A DNA stretch of 64,000 nucleotides from Auanema rhodensis (GCA_964057225.1 OZ059896.1:23246501-23310500); one strand, 5' to 3'. Counted from the stretch's first letter, positions 38,074 to 53,211 are shown. Notes: generated by a model from the sequence alone, not told the origin. A program made the numbers and translations.

Positions 38074-38777
38074 ACGTGAAAGATAAAGAGATGCGGTTTT
38101 CAAAATTAGATTCCCCATGTCCATATTAGTCTAAAAACAAATTTTTATTGATATTGGTTCATGGTAACCATGTCTTTGAAATTTACGTAAACTTTAATTT
38201 ATGCTAATTAAATGTACACGTGATGTGCACTTGGTATGTAACTCGCTTCACGTGAAAGATAAAGAGATGCGGTTTTCAAAATTAGATTCCCCATGTCCAT
38301 TTTAGTCTAAAAACAAATTTTTATTGATATTGGTTCATGGTAACCATGACTTTGAAATTTACGTGAACTTTAATTTATGCTAATTAAATGTACACGTGAT
38401 GTGCACTTGGTATGTAACTCGCTTCACGTGAAAGATAAAGAGATGCGGTTTTCAAAATTAGATTCCCCATGTCCATATTAGTCTAAAAACAAATTTTTAT
38501 TGATATTGGTTCATGGTAACCATGTCTTTGAAATTTACGTAAACTTTAATTTATGCTAATTAAATGTACACGTGATGTGCACTTGGTATGTAACTCGCTT
38601 CACGTGAAAGATAAAGAGATGCGGTTTTCAAAATTAGATTCCCCATGTCCATTTTAGTCTAAAAACAAATTTTTATTGATATTGGTTCATGGTAACCATG
38701 ACTTTGAAATTTACGTGAACTTTAATTTATGCTAATTAAATGTACACGTGATGTGCACTTGGTATGTAACTCGCTTC
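38074..38777 (+). repeat. Tandem 2-mer A116 (type d) + T52 (type a), two copies
   Basis: 38074-38425 and 38426-38777 each hold a type-d monomer with A116 and a T52 type-a monomer. Units 2 and 3 have a single copy of the pair. A116 turns TTACGTGAA into the palindrome TTACGTAA (SnaBI site TACGTA). Confidence 0.82.
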
Positions 38778-41700
38778 ACGTGAAAGATAAAGAGATGCGG
38801 TTTTCAAAATTAGATTCCCCATGTCCATATTAGTCTAAAAACAAATTTTTATTGATATTGGTTCATGGTAACCATGACTTTGAAATTTACGTGAACTTTA
38901 ATTTATGCTAATTAAATGTACACGTGATGTGCACTTGGTATGTAACTCGCTTCACGTGAAAGATAAAGAGATGCGGTTTTCAAAATTAGATTCCCCATGT
39001 CCATATTAGTCTAAAAACAAATTTTTATTGATATTGGTTCATGGTAACCATGACTTTGAAATTTACGTGAACTTTAATTTATGCTAATTAAATGTACACG
39101 TGATGTGCACTTGGTATGTAACTCGCTTCACGTGAAAGATAAAGAGATGCGGTTTTCAAAATTAGATTCCCCATGTCCATATTAGTCTAAAAACAAATTT
39201 TTATTAATATTGGTTCATGGTAACCATGACTTTGAAATTTACGTGAACTTTAATTTATGCTAATTAAATGTACACGTGATGTGCACTTGGTATGTAACTC
39301 GCTTCACGTGAAAGATAAAGAGATGCGGTTTTCAAAATTAGATTCCCCATGTCCATATTAGTCTAAAAACAAATTTTTATTAATATTGGTTCATGGTAAC
39401 CATGTCTTTGAAATTTACGTGAACTTTAATTTATGCTAATTAAATGTACACGTGATGTGCACTTGGTATGTAACTCGCTTCACGTGAAAGATAAAGAGAT
39501 GCGGTTTTCAAAATTAGATTCCCCATGTCCATATTAGTCTAAAAACAAATTTTTATTAATATTGGTTCATGGTAACCATGTCTTTGAAATTTACGTGAAC
39601 TTTAATTTATGCTAATTAAATGTACACGTGATGTGCACTTGGTATGTAACTCGCTTCACGTGAAAGATAAAGAGATGCGGTTTTCAAAATTAGATTCCCC
39701 ATGTCCATATTAGTCTAAAAACAAATTTTTATTAATATTGGTTCATGGTAACCATGTCTTTGAAATTTACGTGAACTTTAATTTATGCTAATTAAATGTA
39801 CACGTGATGTGCACTTGGTATGTAACTCGCTTCACGTGAAAGATAAAGAGATGCGGTTTTCAAAATTAGATTCCCCATGTCCATATTAGTCTAAAAACAA
39901 ATTTTTATTAATATTGGTTCATGGTAACCATGACTTTGAAATTTACGTGAACTTTAATTTATGCTAATTAAATGTACACGTGATGTGCACTTGGTATGTA
40001 ACTCGCTTCACGTGAAAGATAAAGAGATGCGGTTTTCAAAATTAGATTCCCCATGTCCATATTAGTCTAAAAACAAATTTTTATTAATATTGGTTCATGG
40101 TAACCATGTCTTTGAAATTTACGTGAACTTTAATTTATGCTAATTAAATGTACACGTGATGTGCACTTGGTATGTAACTCGCTTCACGTGAAAGATAAAG
40201 AGATGCGGTTTTCAAAATTAGATTCCCCATGTCCATATTAGTCTAAAAACAAATTTTTATTAATATTGGTTCATGGTAACCATGTCTTTGAAATTTACGT
40301 GAACTTTAATTTATGCTAATTAAATGTACACGTGATGTGCACTTGGTATGTAACTCGCTTCACGTGAAAGATAAAGAGATGCGGTTTTCAAAATTAGATT
40401 CCCCATGTCCATATTAGTCTAAAAACAAATTTTTATTGATATTGGTTCATGGTAACCATGACTTTGAAATTTACGTGAACTTTAATTTATGCTAATTAAA
40501 TGTACACGTGATGTGCACTTGGTATGTAACTCGCTTCACGTGAAAGATAAAGAGATGCGGTTTTCAAAATTAGATTCCCCATGTCCATATTAGTCTAAAA
40601 ACAAATTTTTATTGATATTGGTTCATGGTAACCATGACTTTGAAATTTACGTGAACTTTAATTTATGCTAATTAAATGTACACGTGATGTGCACTTGGTA
40701 TGTAACTCGCTTCACGTGAAAGATAAAGAGATGCGGTTTTCAAAATTAGATTCCCCATGTCCATATTAGTCTAAAAACAAATTTTTATTGATATTGGTTC
40801 ATGGTAACCATGACTTTGAAATTTACGTGAACTTTAATTTATGCTAATTAAATGTACACGTGATGTGCACTTGGTATGTAACTCGCTTCACGTGAAAGAT
40901 AAAGAGATGCGGTTTTCAAAATTAGATTCCCCATGTCCATATTAGTCTAAAAACAAATTTTTATTAATATTGGTTCATGGTAACCATGTCTTTGAAATTT
41001 ACGTGAACTTTAATTTATGCTAATTAAATGTACACGTGATGTGCACTTGGTATGTAACTCGCTTCACGTGAAAGATAAAGAGATGCGGTTTTCAAAATTA
41101 GATTCCCCATGTCCATATTAGTCTAAAAACAAATTTTTATTAATATTGGTTCATGGTAACCATGTCTTTGAAATTTACGTGAACTTTAATTTATGCTAAT
41201 TAAATGTACACGTGATGTGCACTTGGTATGTAACTCGCTTCACGTGAAAGATAAAGAGATGCGGTTTTCAAAATTAGATTCCCCATGTCCATATTAGTCT
41301 AAAAACAAATTTTTATTAATATTGGTTCATGGTAACCATGTCTTTGAAATTTACGTGACCTTTAATTTATGCTAATTAAATGTACACGTGATGTGCACTT
41401 GGTATGTAACTCGCTTCACGTGAAAGATAAAGAGATGCGGTTTTCAAAATTAGATTCCCCATGTCCATATTAGTCTAAAAACAAATTTTTATTAATATTG
41501 GTTCATGGTAACCATGACTTTGAAATTTACGTGAACTTTAATTTATGCTAATTAAATGTACACGTGATGTGCACTTGGTATGTAACTCGCTTCACGTGAA
41601 AGATAAAGAGATGCGGTTTTCAAAATTAGATTCCCCATGTCCATATTAGTCTAAAAACAAATTTTTATTAATATTGGTTCATGGTAACCATGTCTTTGAA

Positions 41701-43001
41701 ATTTACGTGAACTTTAATTTATGCTAATTAAATGTACACGTGATGTGCACTTGGTATGTAACTCGCTTCACGTGAAAGATAAAGAGATGCGGTTTTCAAA
41801 ATTAGATTCCCCATGTCCATATTAGTCTAAAAACAAATTTTTATTAATATTGGTTCATGGTAACCATGTCTTTGAAATTTACGTGAACTTTAATTTATGC
41901 TAATTAAATGTACACGTGATGTGCACTTGGTATGTAACTCGCTTCACGTGAAAGATAAAGAGATGCGGTTTTCAAAATTAGATTCCCCATGTCCATATTA
42001 GTCTAAAAACAAATTTTTATTATTATTGGTTAATGGTAACCATGACTTTGAAATTTACGTGAACTTTAATTTATGCTAATTAAATGTACACGTGATGTGC
42101 ACTTGGTATGTAACTCGCTTCACGTGAAAGATAAAGAGATGCGGTTTTCAAAATTAGATTCCCCATGTCCATATTAGTCTAAAAACAAATTTTTATTAAT
42201 ATTGGTTCATGGTAACCATGTCTTTGAAATTTACGTGAACTTTAATTTATGCTAATTAAATGTACACGTGATGTGCACTTGGTATGTAACTCGCTTCACG
42301 TGAAAGATAAAGAGATGCGGTTTTCAAAATTAGATTCCCCATGTCCATATTAGTCTAAAAACAAATTTTTATTAATATTGGTTCATGGTAACCATGTCTT
42401 TGAAATTTACGTGAACTTTAATTTATGCTAATTAAATGTACACGTGATGTGCACTTGGTATGTAACTCGCTTCACGTGAAAGATAAAGAGATGCGGTTTT
42501 CAAAATTAGATTCCCCATGTCCATATTAGTCTAAAAACAAATTTTTATTAATATTGGTTCATGGTAACCATGTCTTTGAAATTTACGTGACCTTTAATTT
42601 ATGCTAATTAAATGTACACGTGATGTGCACTTGGTATGTAACTCGCTTCACGTGAAAGATAAAGAGATGCGGTTTTCAAAATTAAATTCCCCATGTCCAT
42701 ATTAGTCTAAAAACAAATTTTTATTAATATTGGTTCATGGTAACCATGTCTTTGAAATTTACGTGAACTTTAATTTATGCTAATTAAATGTACACGTGAT
42801 GTGCTCTTGGTATGTAACTCGCTTCACGTGAAAGATAAAGAGATGCGGTTTTCAAAATTAGATTCCCCATGTCCATATTAGTCTAAAAACAAATTTTTAT
42901 TAATATTGGTTCATGGTAACCATGTCTTTGAAATTTACGTGAACTTTAATTTATGCTAATTAAATGTACACGTGATGTGCACTTGGTATGTAACTCGCTT
43001 C

Positions 43002-43178
43002 ACGTGAAAGATAAAGAGATGCGGTTTTCAAAATTAGATTCCCCATGTCCATATTAGTCTAAAAACAAATTTTTATTGATATTGAGTTCATGGTAACCAT
43101 GACTTTGAAATTTACGTGAACTTTAATTTATGCTAATTAAATGTACACGTGATGTGCACTTGGTATGTAACTCGCTTC
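43002..43178 (+). repeat. 177-bp monomer with 1-bp insertion (M244)
   Basis: Same extra A, at 43085, in the same type-a background and followed by the same T46 then A116 monomers as 37721. Confidence 0.92.
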
Positions 43179-46100
43179 ACGTGAAAGATAAAGAGATGCG
43201 GTTTTCAAAATTAGATTCCCCATTTCCATATTAGTCTAAAAACAAATTTTTATTAATATTGGTTCATGGTAACCATGTCTTTGAAATTTACGTGAACTTT
43301 AATTTATGCTAATTAAATGTACACGTGATGTGCACTTGGTATGTAACTCGCTTCACGTGAAAGATAAAGAGATGCGGTTTTCAAAATTAGATTCCCCATG
43401 TCCATATTAGTCTAAAAACAAATTTTTATTGATATTGGTTCATGGTAACCATGTCTTTGAAATTTACGTAAACTTTAATTTATGCTAATTAAATGTACAC
43501 GTGATGTGCACTTGGTATGTAACTCGCTTCACGTGAAAGATAAAGAGATGCGGTTTTCAAAATTAGATTCCCCATGTCCATTTTAGTCTAAAAACAAATT
43601 TTTATTGATATTGGTTCATGGTAACCATGACTTTGAAATTTACGTGAACTTTAATTTATGCTAATTAAATGTACACGTGATGTGCACTTGGTATGTAACT
43701 CGCTTCACGTGAAAGATAAAGAGATGCGGTTTTCAAAATTAGATTCCCCATGTCCATATTAGTCTAAAAACAAATTTTTATTGATATTGGTTCATGGTAA
43801 CCATGACTTTGAAATTTACGTGAACTTTAATTTATGCTAATTAAATGTACACGTGATGTGCACTTGGTATGTAACTCGCTTCACGTGAAAGATAAAGAGA
43901 TGCGGTTTTCAAAATTAGATTCCCCATGTCCATATTAGTCTAAAAACAAATTTTTATTGATATTGGTTCATGGTAACCATGACTTTGAAATTTACGTGAA
44001 CTTTAATTTATGCTAATTAAATGTACACGTGATGTGCACTTGGTATGTAACTCGCTTCACGTGAAAGATAAAGAGATGCGGTTTTCAAAATTAGATTCCC
44101 CATGTCCATATTAGTCTAAAAACAAATTTTTATTAATATTGGTTCATGGTAACCATGACTTTGAAATTTACGTGAACTTTAATTTATGCTAATTAAATGT
44201 ACACGTGATGTGCACTTGGTATGTAACTCGCTTCACGTGAAAGATAAAGAGATGCGGTTTTCAAAATTAGATTCCCCATGTCCATATTAGTCTAAAAACA
44301 AATTTTTATTAATATTGGTTCATGGTAACCATGTCTTTGAAATTTACGTGAACTTTAATTTATGCTAATTAAATGTACACGTGATGTGCACTTGGTATGT
44401 AACTCGCTTCACGTGAAAGATAAAGAGATGCGGTTTTCAAAATTAGATTCCCCATGTCCATATTAGTCTAAAAACAAATTTTTATTAATATTGGTTAATG
44501 GTAACCATGTCTTTGAAATTTACGTGAACTTTAATTTATGCTAATTAAATGTACACGTGATGTGCACTTGGTATGTAACTCGCTTCACGTGAAAGATAAA
44601 GAGATGCGGTTTTCAAAATTAGATTCCCCATGTCCATATTAGTCTAAAAACAAATTTTTATCAATATTGGTTCATGGTAACCATGACTTTGAAATTTACG
44701 TGAACTTTAATTTATGCTAATTAAATGTACACGTGATGTGCACTTGGTATGTAACTCGCTTCACGTGAAAGATAAAGAGATGCGGTTTTCAAAATTAGAT
44801 TCCCCATGTCCATATTAGTCTAAAAACAAATTTTTATTAATATTGGTTCATGGTAACCATGTCTTTGAAATTTACGTGAACTTTAATTTATGCTAATTAA
44901 ATGTACACGTGATGTGCACTTGGTATGTAACTCGCTTCACGTGAAAGATAAAGAGATGCGGTTTTCAAAATTAGATTCCCCATGTCCATATTAGTCTAAA
45001 AACAAATTTTTATTGATATTGGTTCATGGTAACCATGACTTTGAAATTTACGTGAACTTTAATTTATGCTAATTAAATGTACACGTGATGTGCACTTGGT
45101 ATGTAACTCGCTTCACGTGAAAGATAAAGAGATGCGGTTTTCAAAATTAGATTCCCCATGTCCATATTAGTCTAAAAACAAATTTTTATTGATATTGGTT
45201 CATGGTAACCATGACTTTGAAATTTACGTGAACTTTAATTTATGCTAATTAAATGTACACGTGATGTGCACTTGGTATGTAACTCGCTTCACGTGAAAGA
45301 TAAAGAGATGCGGTTTTCAAAATTAGATTCCCCATGTCCATATTAGTCTAAAAACAAATTTTTATTGATATTGGTTCATGGTAACCATGACTTTGAAATT
45401 TACGTGAACTTTAATTTATGCTAATTAAATGTACACGTGATGTGCACTTGGTATGTAACTCGCTTCACGTGAAAGATAGAGAGATGCGGTTTTCAAAATT
45501 AGATTCCCCATGTCCATATTAGTCTAAAAACAAATTTTTATTAATATTGGTTCATGGTAACCATGTCTTTGAAATTTACGTGAACTTTAATTTATGCTAA
45601 TTAAATGTACACGTGATGTGCACTTGGTATGTAACTCGCTTCACGTGAAAGATAAAGAGATGCGGTTTTCAAAATTAGATTCCCCATGTCCATATTAGTC
45701 TAAAAACAAATTTTTATTAATATTGGTTCATGGTAACCATGTCTTTGAAATTTACGTGAACTTTAATTTATGCTAATTAAATGTACACGTGATGTGCACT
45801 TGGTATGTAACTCGCTTCACGTGAAAGATAAAGAGATGCGGTTTTCAAAATTAGATTCCCCATGTCCATATTAGTCTAAAAACAAATTTTTATTAATATT
45901 GGTTCATGGTAACCATGTCTTTGAAATTTACGTGACCTTTAATTTATGCTAATTAAATGTACACGTGATGTGCACTTGGTATGTAACTCGCTTCACGTGA
46001 AAGATAAAGAGATGCGGTTTTCAAAATTAGATTCCCCATGTCCATATTAGTCTAAAAACAAATTTTTATTAATATTGGTTCATGGTAACCATGACTTTGA

Positions 46101-46874
46101 AATTTACGTGAACTTTAATTTATGCTAATTAAATGTACACGTGATGTGCACTTGGTATGTAACTCGCTTCACGTGAAAGATAAAGAGATGCGGTTTTCAA
46201 AATTAGATTCCCCATGTCCATATTAGTCTAAAAACAAATTTTTATTAATATTGGTTCATGGTAACCATGTCTTTGAAATTTACGTGAACTTTAATTTATG
46301 CTAATTAAATGTACACGTGATGTGCACTTGGTATGTAACTCGCTTCACGTGAAAGATAAAGAGATGCGGTTTTCAAAATTAGATTCCCCATGTCCATATT
46401 AGTCTAAAAACAAATTTTTATTAATATTGGTTCATGGTAACCATGTCTTTGAAATTTACGTGAACTTTAATTTATGCTAATTAAATGTACACGTGATGTG
46501 CACTTGGTATGTAACTCGCTTCACGTGAAAGATAAAGAGATGCGGTTTTCAAAATTAGATTCCCCATGTCCATATTAGTCTAAAAACAAATTTTTATTAA
46601 TATTGGTTCATGGTAACCATGTCTTTGAAATTTACGTGACCTTTAATTTATGCTAATTAAATGTACACGTGATGTGCACTTGGTATGTAACTCGCTTCAC
46701 GTGAAAGATAAAGAGATGCGGTTTTCAAAATTAGATTCCCCATGTCCATATTAGTCTAAAAACAAATTTTTATTAATATTGGTTCATGGTAACCATGTCT
46801 TTGAAATTTACGTGAACTTTAATTTATGCTAATTAAATGTACACGTGATGTGCACTTGGTATGTAACTCGCTTC
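43002..46874 (+). repeat. Higher-order unit 2 of domain III, 22 monomers (M244-M265)
   Basis: Opens with the second 177-bp monomer and continues T46, A116, T52 a, a, a, c, b, then b with ggttaatgg, C76 with A100, b, a, a, a, b, b, C118, c, b, b, C118, b. It is 3873 bp. Compared with units 1 and 3, the stretch between the first c and the a-a-a run is shorter by two monomers. A private G13 (gatagagag) occurs at 45467. Confidence 0.82.
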
Positions 46875-47051
46875 ACGTGAAAGATAAAGAGATGCGGTTT
46901 TCAAAATTAGATTCCCCATGTCCATATTAGTCTAAAAACAAATTTTTATTGATATTGAGTTCATGGTAACCATGACTTTGAAATTTACGTGAACTTTAAT
47001 TTATGCTAATTAAATGTACACGTGATGTGCACTTGGTATGTAACTCGCTTT
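46875..47051 (+). repeat. 177-bp monomer with 1-bp insertion (M266)
   Basis: Same extra A, at 46958. Its right junction reads gctttacgtg (T176), which breaks the CACGTG palindrome, a change not shared with the other two 177-bp copies. Confidence 0.92.
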
Positions 47052-50000
47052 ACGTGAAAGATAAAGAGATGCGGTTTTCAAAATTAGATTCCCCATTTCC
47101 ATATTAGTCTAAAAACAAATTTTTATTAATATTGGTTCATGGTAACCATGTCTTTGAAATTTACGTGAACTTTAATTTATGCTAATTAAATGTACACGTG
47201 ATGTGCACTTGGTATGTAACTCGCTTCACGTGAAAGATAAAGAGATGCGGTTTTCAAAATTAGATTCCCCATGTCCATATTAGTCTAAAAACAAATTTTT
47301 ATTGATATTGGTTCATGGTAACCATGTCTTTGAAATTTACGTAAACTTTAATTTATGCTAATTAAATGTACACGTGATGTGCACTTGGTATGTAACTCGC
47401 TTCACGTGAAAGATAAAGAGATGCGGTTTTCAAAATTAGATTCCCCATGTCCATTTTAGTCTAAAAACAAATTTTTATTGATATTGGTTCATGGTAACCA
47501 TGACTTTGAAATTTACGTGAACTTTAATTTATGCTAATTAAATGTACACGTGATGTGCACTTGGTATGTAACTCGCTTCACGCGAAAGATAAAGAGATGC
47601 GGTTTTCAAAATTAGATTCCCCATGTCCATATTAGTCTAAAAACAAATTTTTATTGATATTGGTTCATGGTAACCATGACTTTGAAATTTACGTGAACTT
47701 TAATTTATGCTAATTAAATGTACACGTGATGTGCACTTGGTATGTAACTCGCTTCACGTGAAAGATAAAGAGATGCGGTTTTCAAAATTAGATTCCCCAT
47801 GTCCATATTAGTCTAAAAACAAATTTTTATTGATATTGGTTCATGGTAACCATGACTTTGAAATTTACGTGAACTTTAATTTATGCTAATTAAATGTACA
47901 CGTGATGTGCACTTGGTATGTAACTCGCTTCACGTGAAAGATAAAGAGATGCGGTTTTCAAAATTAGATTCCCCATGTCCATATTAGTCTAAAAACAAAT
48001 TTTTATTAATATTGGTTCATGGTAACCATGACTTTGAAATTTACGTGAACTTTAATTTATGCTAATTAAATGTACACGTGATGTGCACTTGGTATGTAAC
48101 TCGCTTCACGTGAAAGATAAAGAGATGCGGTTTTCAAAATTAGATTCCCCATGTCCATATTAGTCTAAAAACAAATTTTTATTAATATTGGTTCATGGTA
48201 ACCATGTCTTTGAAATTTACGTGAACTTTAATTTATGCTAATTAAATGTACACGTGATGTGCACTTGGTATGTAACTCGCTTCACGTGAAAGATAAAGAG
48301 ATGCGGTTTTCAAAATTAGATTCCCCATGTCCATATTAGTCTAAAAACAAATTTTTATTAATATTGGTTCATGGTAACCATGTCTTTGAAATTTACGTGA
48401 ACTTTAATTTATGCTAATTAAATGTACACGTGATGTGCACTTGGTATGTAACTCGCTTCACGTGAAAGATAAAGAGATGCGGTTTTCAAAATTAGATTCC
48501 CCATGTCCATATTAGTCTAAAAACAAATTTTTATTAATATTGGTTCATGGTAACCATGTCTTTGAAATTTACGTGAACTTTAATTTATGCTAATTAAATG
48601 TACACGTGATGTGCACTTGGTATGTAACTCGCTTCACGTGAAAGATAAAGAGATGCGGTTTTCAAAATTAGATTCCCCATGTCCATATTAGTCTAAAAAC
48701 AAATTTTTATTAATATTGGTTCATGGTAACCATGACTTTGAAATTTACGTGAACTTTAATTTATGCTAATTAAATGTACACGTGATGTGCACTTGGTATG
48801 TAACTCGCTTCACGTGAAAGATAAAGAGATGCGGTTTTCAAAATTAGATTCCCCATGTCCATATTAGTCTAAAAACAAATTTTTATTAATATTGGTTCAT
48901 GGTAACCATGTCTTTGAAATTTACGTGAACTTTAATTTATGCTAATTAAATGTACACGTGATGTGCACTTGGTATGTAACTCGCTTCACGTGAAAGATAA
49001 AGAGATGCGGTTTTCAAAATTAGATTCCCCATGTCCATATTAGTCTAAAAACAAATTTTTATTAATATTGGTTCATGGTAACCATGTCTTTGAAATTTAC
49101 GTGAACTTTAATTTATGCTAATTAAATGTACACGTGATGTGCACTTGGTATGTAACTCGCTTCACGTGAAAGATAAAGAGATGCGGTTTTCAAAATTAGA
49201 TTCCCCATGTCCATATTAGTCTAAAAACAAATTTTTATTGATATTGGTTCATGGTAACCATGACTTTGAAATTTACGTGAACTTTAATTTATGCTAATTA
49301 AATGTACACGTGATGTGCACTTGGTATGTAACTCGCTTCACGTGAAAGATAAAGAGATGCGGTTTTCAAAATTAGATTCCCCATGTCCATATTAGTCTAA
49401 AAACAAATTTTTATTGATATTGGTTCATGGTAACCATGACTTTGAAATTTACGTGAACTTTAATTTATGCTAATTAAATGTACACGTGATGTGCACTTGG
49501 TATGTAACTCGCTTCACGTGAAAGATAAAGAGATGCGGTTTTCAAAATTAGATTCCCCATGTCCATATTAGTCTAAAAACAAATTTTTATTGATATTGGT
49601 TCATGGTAACCATGACTTTGAAATTTACGTGAACTTTAATTTATGCTAATTAAATGTACACGTGATGTGCACTTGGTATGTAACTCGCTTCACGTGAAAG
49701 ATAAAGAGATGCGGTTTTCAAAATTAGATTCCCCATGTCCATATTAGTCTAAAAACAAATTTTTATTAATATTGGTTCATGGTAACCATGTCTTTGAAAT
49801 TTACGTGAACTTTAATTTATGCTAATTAAATGTACACGTGATGTGCACTTGGTATGTAACTCGCTTCACGTGAAAGATAAAGAGATGCGGTTTTCAAAAT
49901 TAGATTCCCCATGTCCATATTAGTCTAAAAACAAATTTTTATTAATATTGGTTCATGGTAACCATGTCTTTGAAATTTACGTGAACTTTAATTTATGCTA

Positions 50001-51275
50001 ATTAAATGTACACGTGATGTGCACTTGGTATGTAACTCGCTTCACGTGAAAGATAAAGAGATGCGGTTTTCAAAATTAGATTCCCCATGTCCATATTAGT
50101 CTAAAAACAAATTTTTATTAATATTGGTTCATGGTAACCATGTCTTTGAAATTTACGTGACCTTTAATTTATGCTAATTAAATGTACACGTGATGTGCAC
50201 TTGGTATGTAACTCGCTTCACGTGAAAGATAAAGAGATGCGGTTTTCAAAATTAGATTCCCCATGTCCATATTAGTCTAAAAACAAATTTTTATTAATAT
50301 TGGTTCATGGTAACCATGACTTTGAAATTTACGTGAACTTTAATTTATGCTAATTAAATGTACACGTGATGTGCACTTGGTATGTAACTCGCTTCACGTG
50401 AAAGATAAAGAGATGCGGTTTTCAAAATTAGATTCCCCATGTCCATATTAGTCTAAAAACAAATTTTTATTAATATTGGTTCATGGTAACCATGTCTTTG
50501 AAATTTACGTGAACTTTAATTTATGCTAATTAAATGTACACGTGATGTGCACTTGGTATGTAACTCGCTTCACGTGAAAGATAAAGAGATGCGGTTTTCA
50601 AAATTAGATTCCCCATGTCCATATTAGTCTAAAAACAAATTTTTATTAATATTGGTTCATGGTAACCATGTCTTTGAAATTTACGTGAACTTTAATTTAT
50701 GCTAATTAAATGTACACGTGATGTGCACTTGGTATGTAACTCGCTTCACGTGAAAGATAAAGAGATGCGGTTTTCAAAATTAGATTCCCCATGTCCATAT
50801 TAGTCTAAAAACAAATTTTTATTAATATTGGTTCATGGTAACCATGTCTTTGAAATTTACGTGACCTTTAATTTATGCTAATTAAATGTACACGTGATGT
50901 GCACTTGGTATGTAACTCGCTTCACGTGAAAGATAAAGAGATGCGGTTTTCAAAATTAGATTCCCCATGTCCATATTAGTCTAAAAACAAATTTTTATTA
51001 ATATTGGTTCATGGTAACCATGTCTTTGAAATTTACGTGAACTTTAATTTATGCTAATTAAATGTACACGTGATGTGCTCTTGGTATGTAACTCGCTTCA
51101 CGTGAAAGATAAAGAGATGCGGTTTTCAAAATTAGATTCCCCATGTCCATATTAGTCTAAAAACAAATTTTTATTAATATTGGTTCATGGTAACCATGAC
51201 TTTGAAATTTACGTGAACTTTAATTTATGCTAATTAAATGTACACGTGATGTGCACTTGGTATGTAACTCGCTTC
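46875..51275 (+). repeat. Higher-order unit 3 of domain III, 25 monomers (M266-M290)
   Basis: Opens with the third 177-bp monomer, then T46, A116, T52 a, a, a, c, b, b, b, c, b, b, a, a, a, b, b, C118, c, b, b, C118, b with T156, c. It is 4401 bp. After removal of unit 1's extra pair and inserted monomers, the order matches unit 1. The end is placed where T46-T46-A116 restarts the pattern; this boundary is my choice. Confidence 0.8.
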
Positions 51276-51979
51276 ACGTGAAAGATAAAGAGATGCGGTT
51301 TTCAAAATTAGATTCCCCATTTCCATATTAGTCTAAAAACAAATTTTTATTAATATTGGTTCATGGTAACCATGTCTTTGAAATTTACGTGAACTTTAAT
51401 TTATGCTAATTAAATGTACACGTGATGTGCACTTGGTATGTAACTCGCTTCACGTGAAAGATAAAGAGATGCGGTTTTCAAAATTAGATTCCCCATTTCC
51501 ATATTAGTCTAAAAACAAATTTTTATTAATATTGGTTCATGGTAACCATGTCTTTGAAATTTACGTGAACTTTAATTTATGCTAATTAAATGTACACGTG
51601 ATGTGCACTTGGTATGTAACTCGCTTCACGTGAAAGATAAAGAGATGCGGTTTTCAAAATTAGATTCCCCATGTCCATATTAGTCTAAAAACAAATTTTT
51701 ATTGATATTGGTTCATGGTAACCATGTCTTTGAAATTTACGTAAACTTTAATTTATGCTAATTAAATGTACACGTGATGTGCACTTGGTATGTAACTCGC
51801 TTCACGTGAAAGATAAAGAGATGCGGTTTTCAAAATTAGATTTCCCATGTCCATTTTAGTCTAAAAACAAATTTTTATTGATATTGGTTCATGGTAACCA
51901 TGACTTTGAAATTTACGTGAACTTTAATTTATGCTAATTAAATGTACACGTGATGTGCACTTGGTATGTAACTCGCTTC

Positions 51980-53211
51980 ACGTGAAAGATAAAGAGATGC
52001 GGTTTTCAAAATTAGATTCCCCATTTCCATATTAGTCTAAAAACAAATTTTTATTAATATTGGTTCATGGTAACCATGTCTTTGAAATTTACGTGAACTT
52101 TAATTTATGCTAATTAAATGTACACGTGATGTTCACTTGGTATGTAACTCGCTTCACGTGAAAGATAAAGAGATGCGGTTTTCAAAATTAGATTCCCCAT
52201 GTCCATATTAGTCTAAAAACAAATATTTATTGATATTGATTCATGGTAACCATGATTTTGAAATTTACGTGAACTTTAATTTATGCTAATTAAATGTACA
52301 CGTGATGTGCATTTGGTATGTAACTCGCTTCACGTGAAAGATAAAGAAATGCGGTTTTCAAAATTAGATTCCCCATGTCCATTTTAGTCTAAAAACAAAT
52401 TTTTATTGATATTGGTTCATGGTAACCATGACTTTGAAATTTACGTGAACTTTAATTTATGCTAATTAAATGTACACGTGATGTGCACTTGGTATGTAAC
52501 TCGCTTCACGTGAAAGATAAAGAGATGCGGTTTTCAAAATTAGATTCCCCATGTCCATATTAGTCTAAAAACAAATTTTTATCAATATTGGTTCATGGTA
52601 ACCATGTCTTTGAAATTTACGTGAACTTTAATTTATGCTAATTAAATGTACACGTGATGTGCTCTTGGTATGTAACTCGCTTCACGTGAAAGATAAAGAG
52701 ATGCGGTTTTCAAAATTAGATTCCCCATGTCCATATTAGTCTAAAAACAAATTTTTATTGATATTGGTTCATGGTAACCATGACTTTGAAATTTACGTGA
52801 ACTTTAATTTATGCTAATTAAATGTACACGTGATGTGCACTTGGTATGTAACTCGCTTCACGTGAAAGAAAAAGAGATGCGGTTTTCGAAATTAGATTCC
52901 CCATGTCCATATTAGTCTAAAAACAAATTTTTATTAATATTGGTTCATGGTAACCATGTCTTTGAAATTTACGTGAACTTTAATTTATGCTAATTAAATG
53001 TACACGTGATGTGCACTTGGTATGTAACTCGCTTCACGTGAAAGATAAAGAGATGCGGTTTTCAAAATTAGATTCCCCATGTCCATATTAGTCTAAAAAC
53101 AAATTTTTATTGATATTGGTTCATGGTAACCATGACTTTGAAATTTACGTGAACTTTAATTTATGCTAATTAAATGTACACGTGATGTGCACTTGGTATG
53201 TAACTCGCTTC
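51980..53211 (+). repeat. 7-mer unit, copy 1 (M295-M301)
   Basis: The order is T46 with T154; aaatattt with T101 and T157 (also ttgattcatgg); A17 with T52; C76 with T156; plain a; A11 + G29 type b; plain a. It is followed directly by a shortened copy at 53212. The period to copy 2 is 1232 bp. Confidence 0.87.

Larger units (their letters stand above)
37721..43001 (+). repeat. Higher-order unit 1 of domain III, 30 monomers (M214-M243)
   Basis: Opens with the 177-bp monomer (ttgagttc), then T46, A116 (acgtaaac, type d), T52 a, a second A116 + T52 pair, a, a, c, b, b, b, c, b, b, a, a, a, b, b, C118, c, b, b, ggttaatgg, b, b, C118, A36 with T156, b. It is 5281 bp. The unit start matches 43002 and 46875. 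The A116 + T52 pair is duplicated here (38074-38425 and 38426-38777), and a three-monomer insertion precedes the second C118 compared with unit 3. Confidence 0.83.

Noticed and set aside
37804-46958. The three extra A bases as sequencing errors
   Set aside because: The same insertion at the same monomer position sits in the same marker context three times (followed by T46 then A116 copies), and it is not in a homopolymer run. Shared descent is more likely than error.
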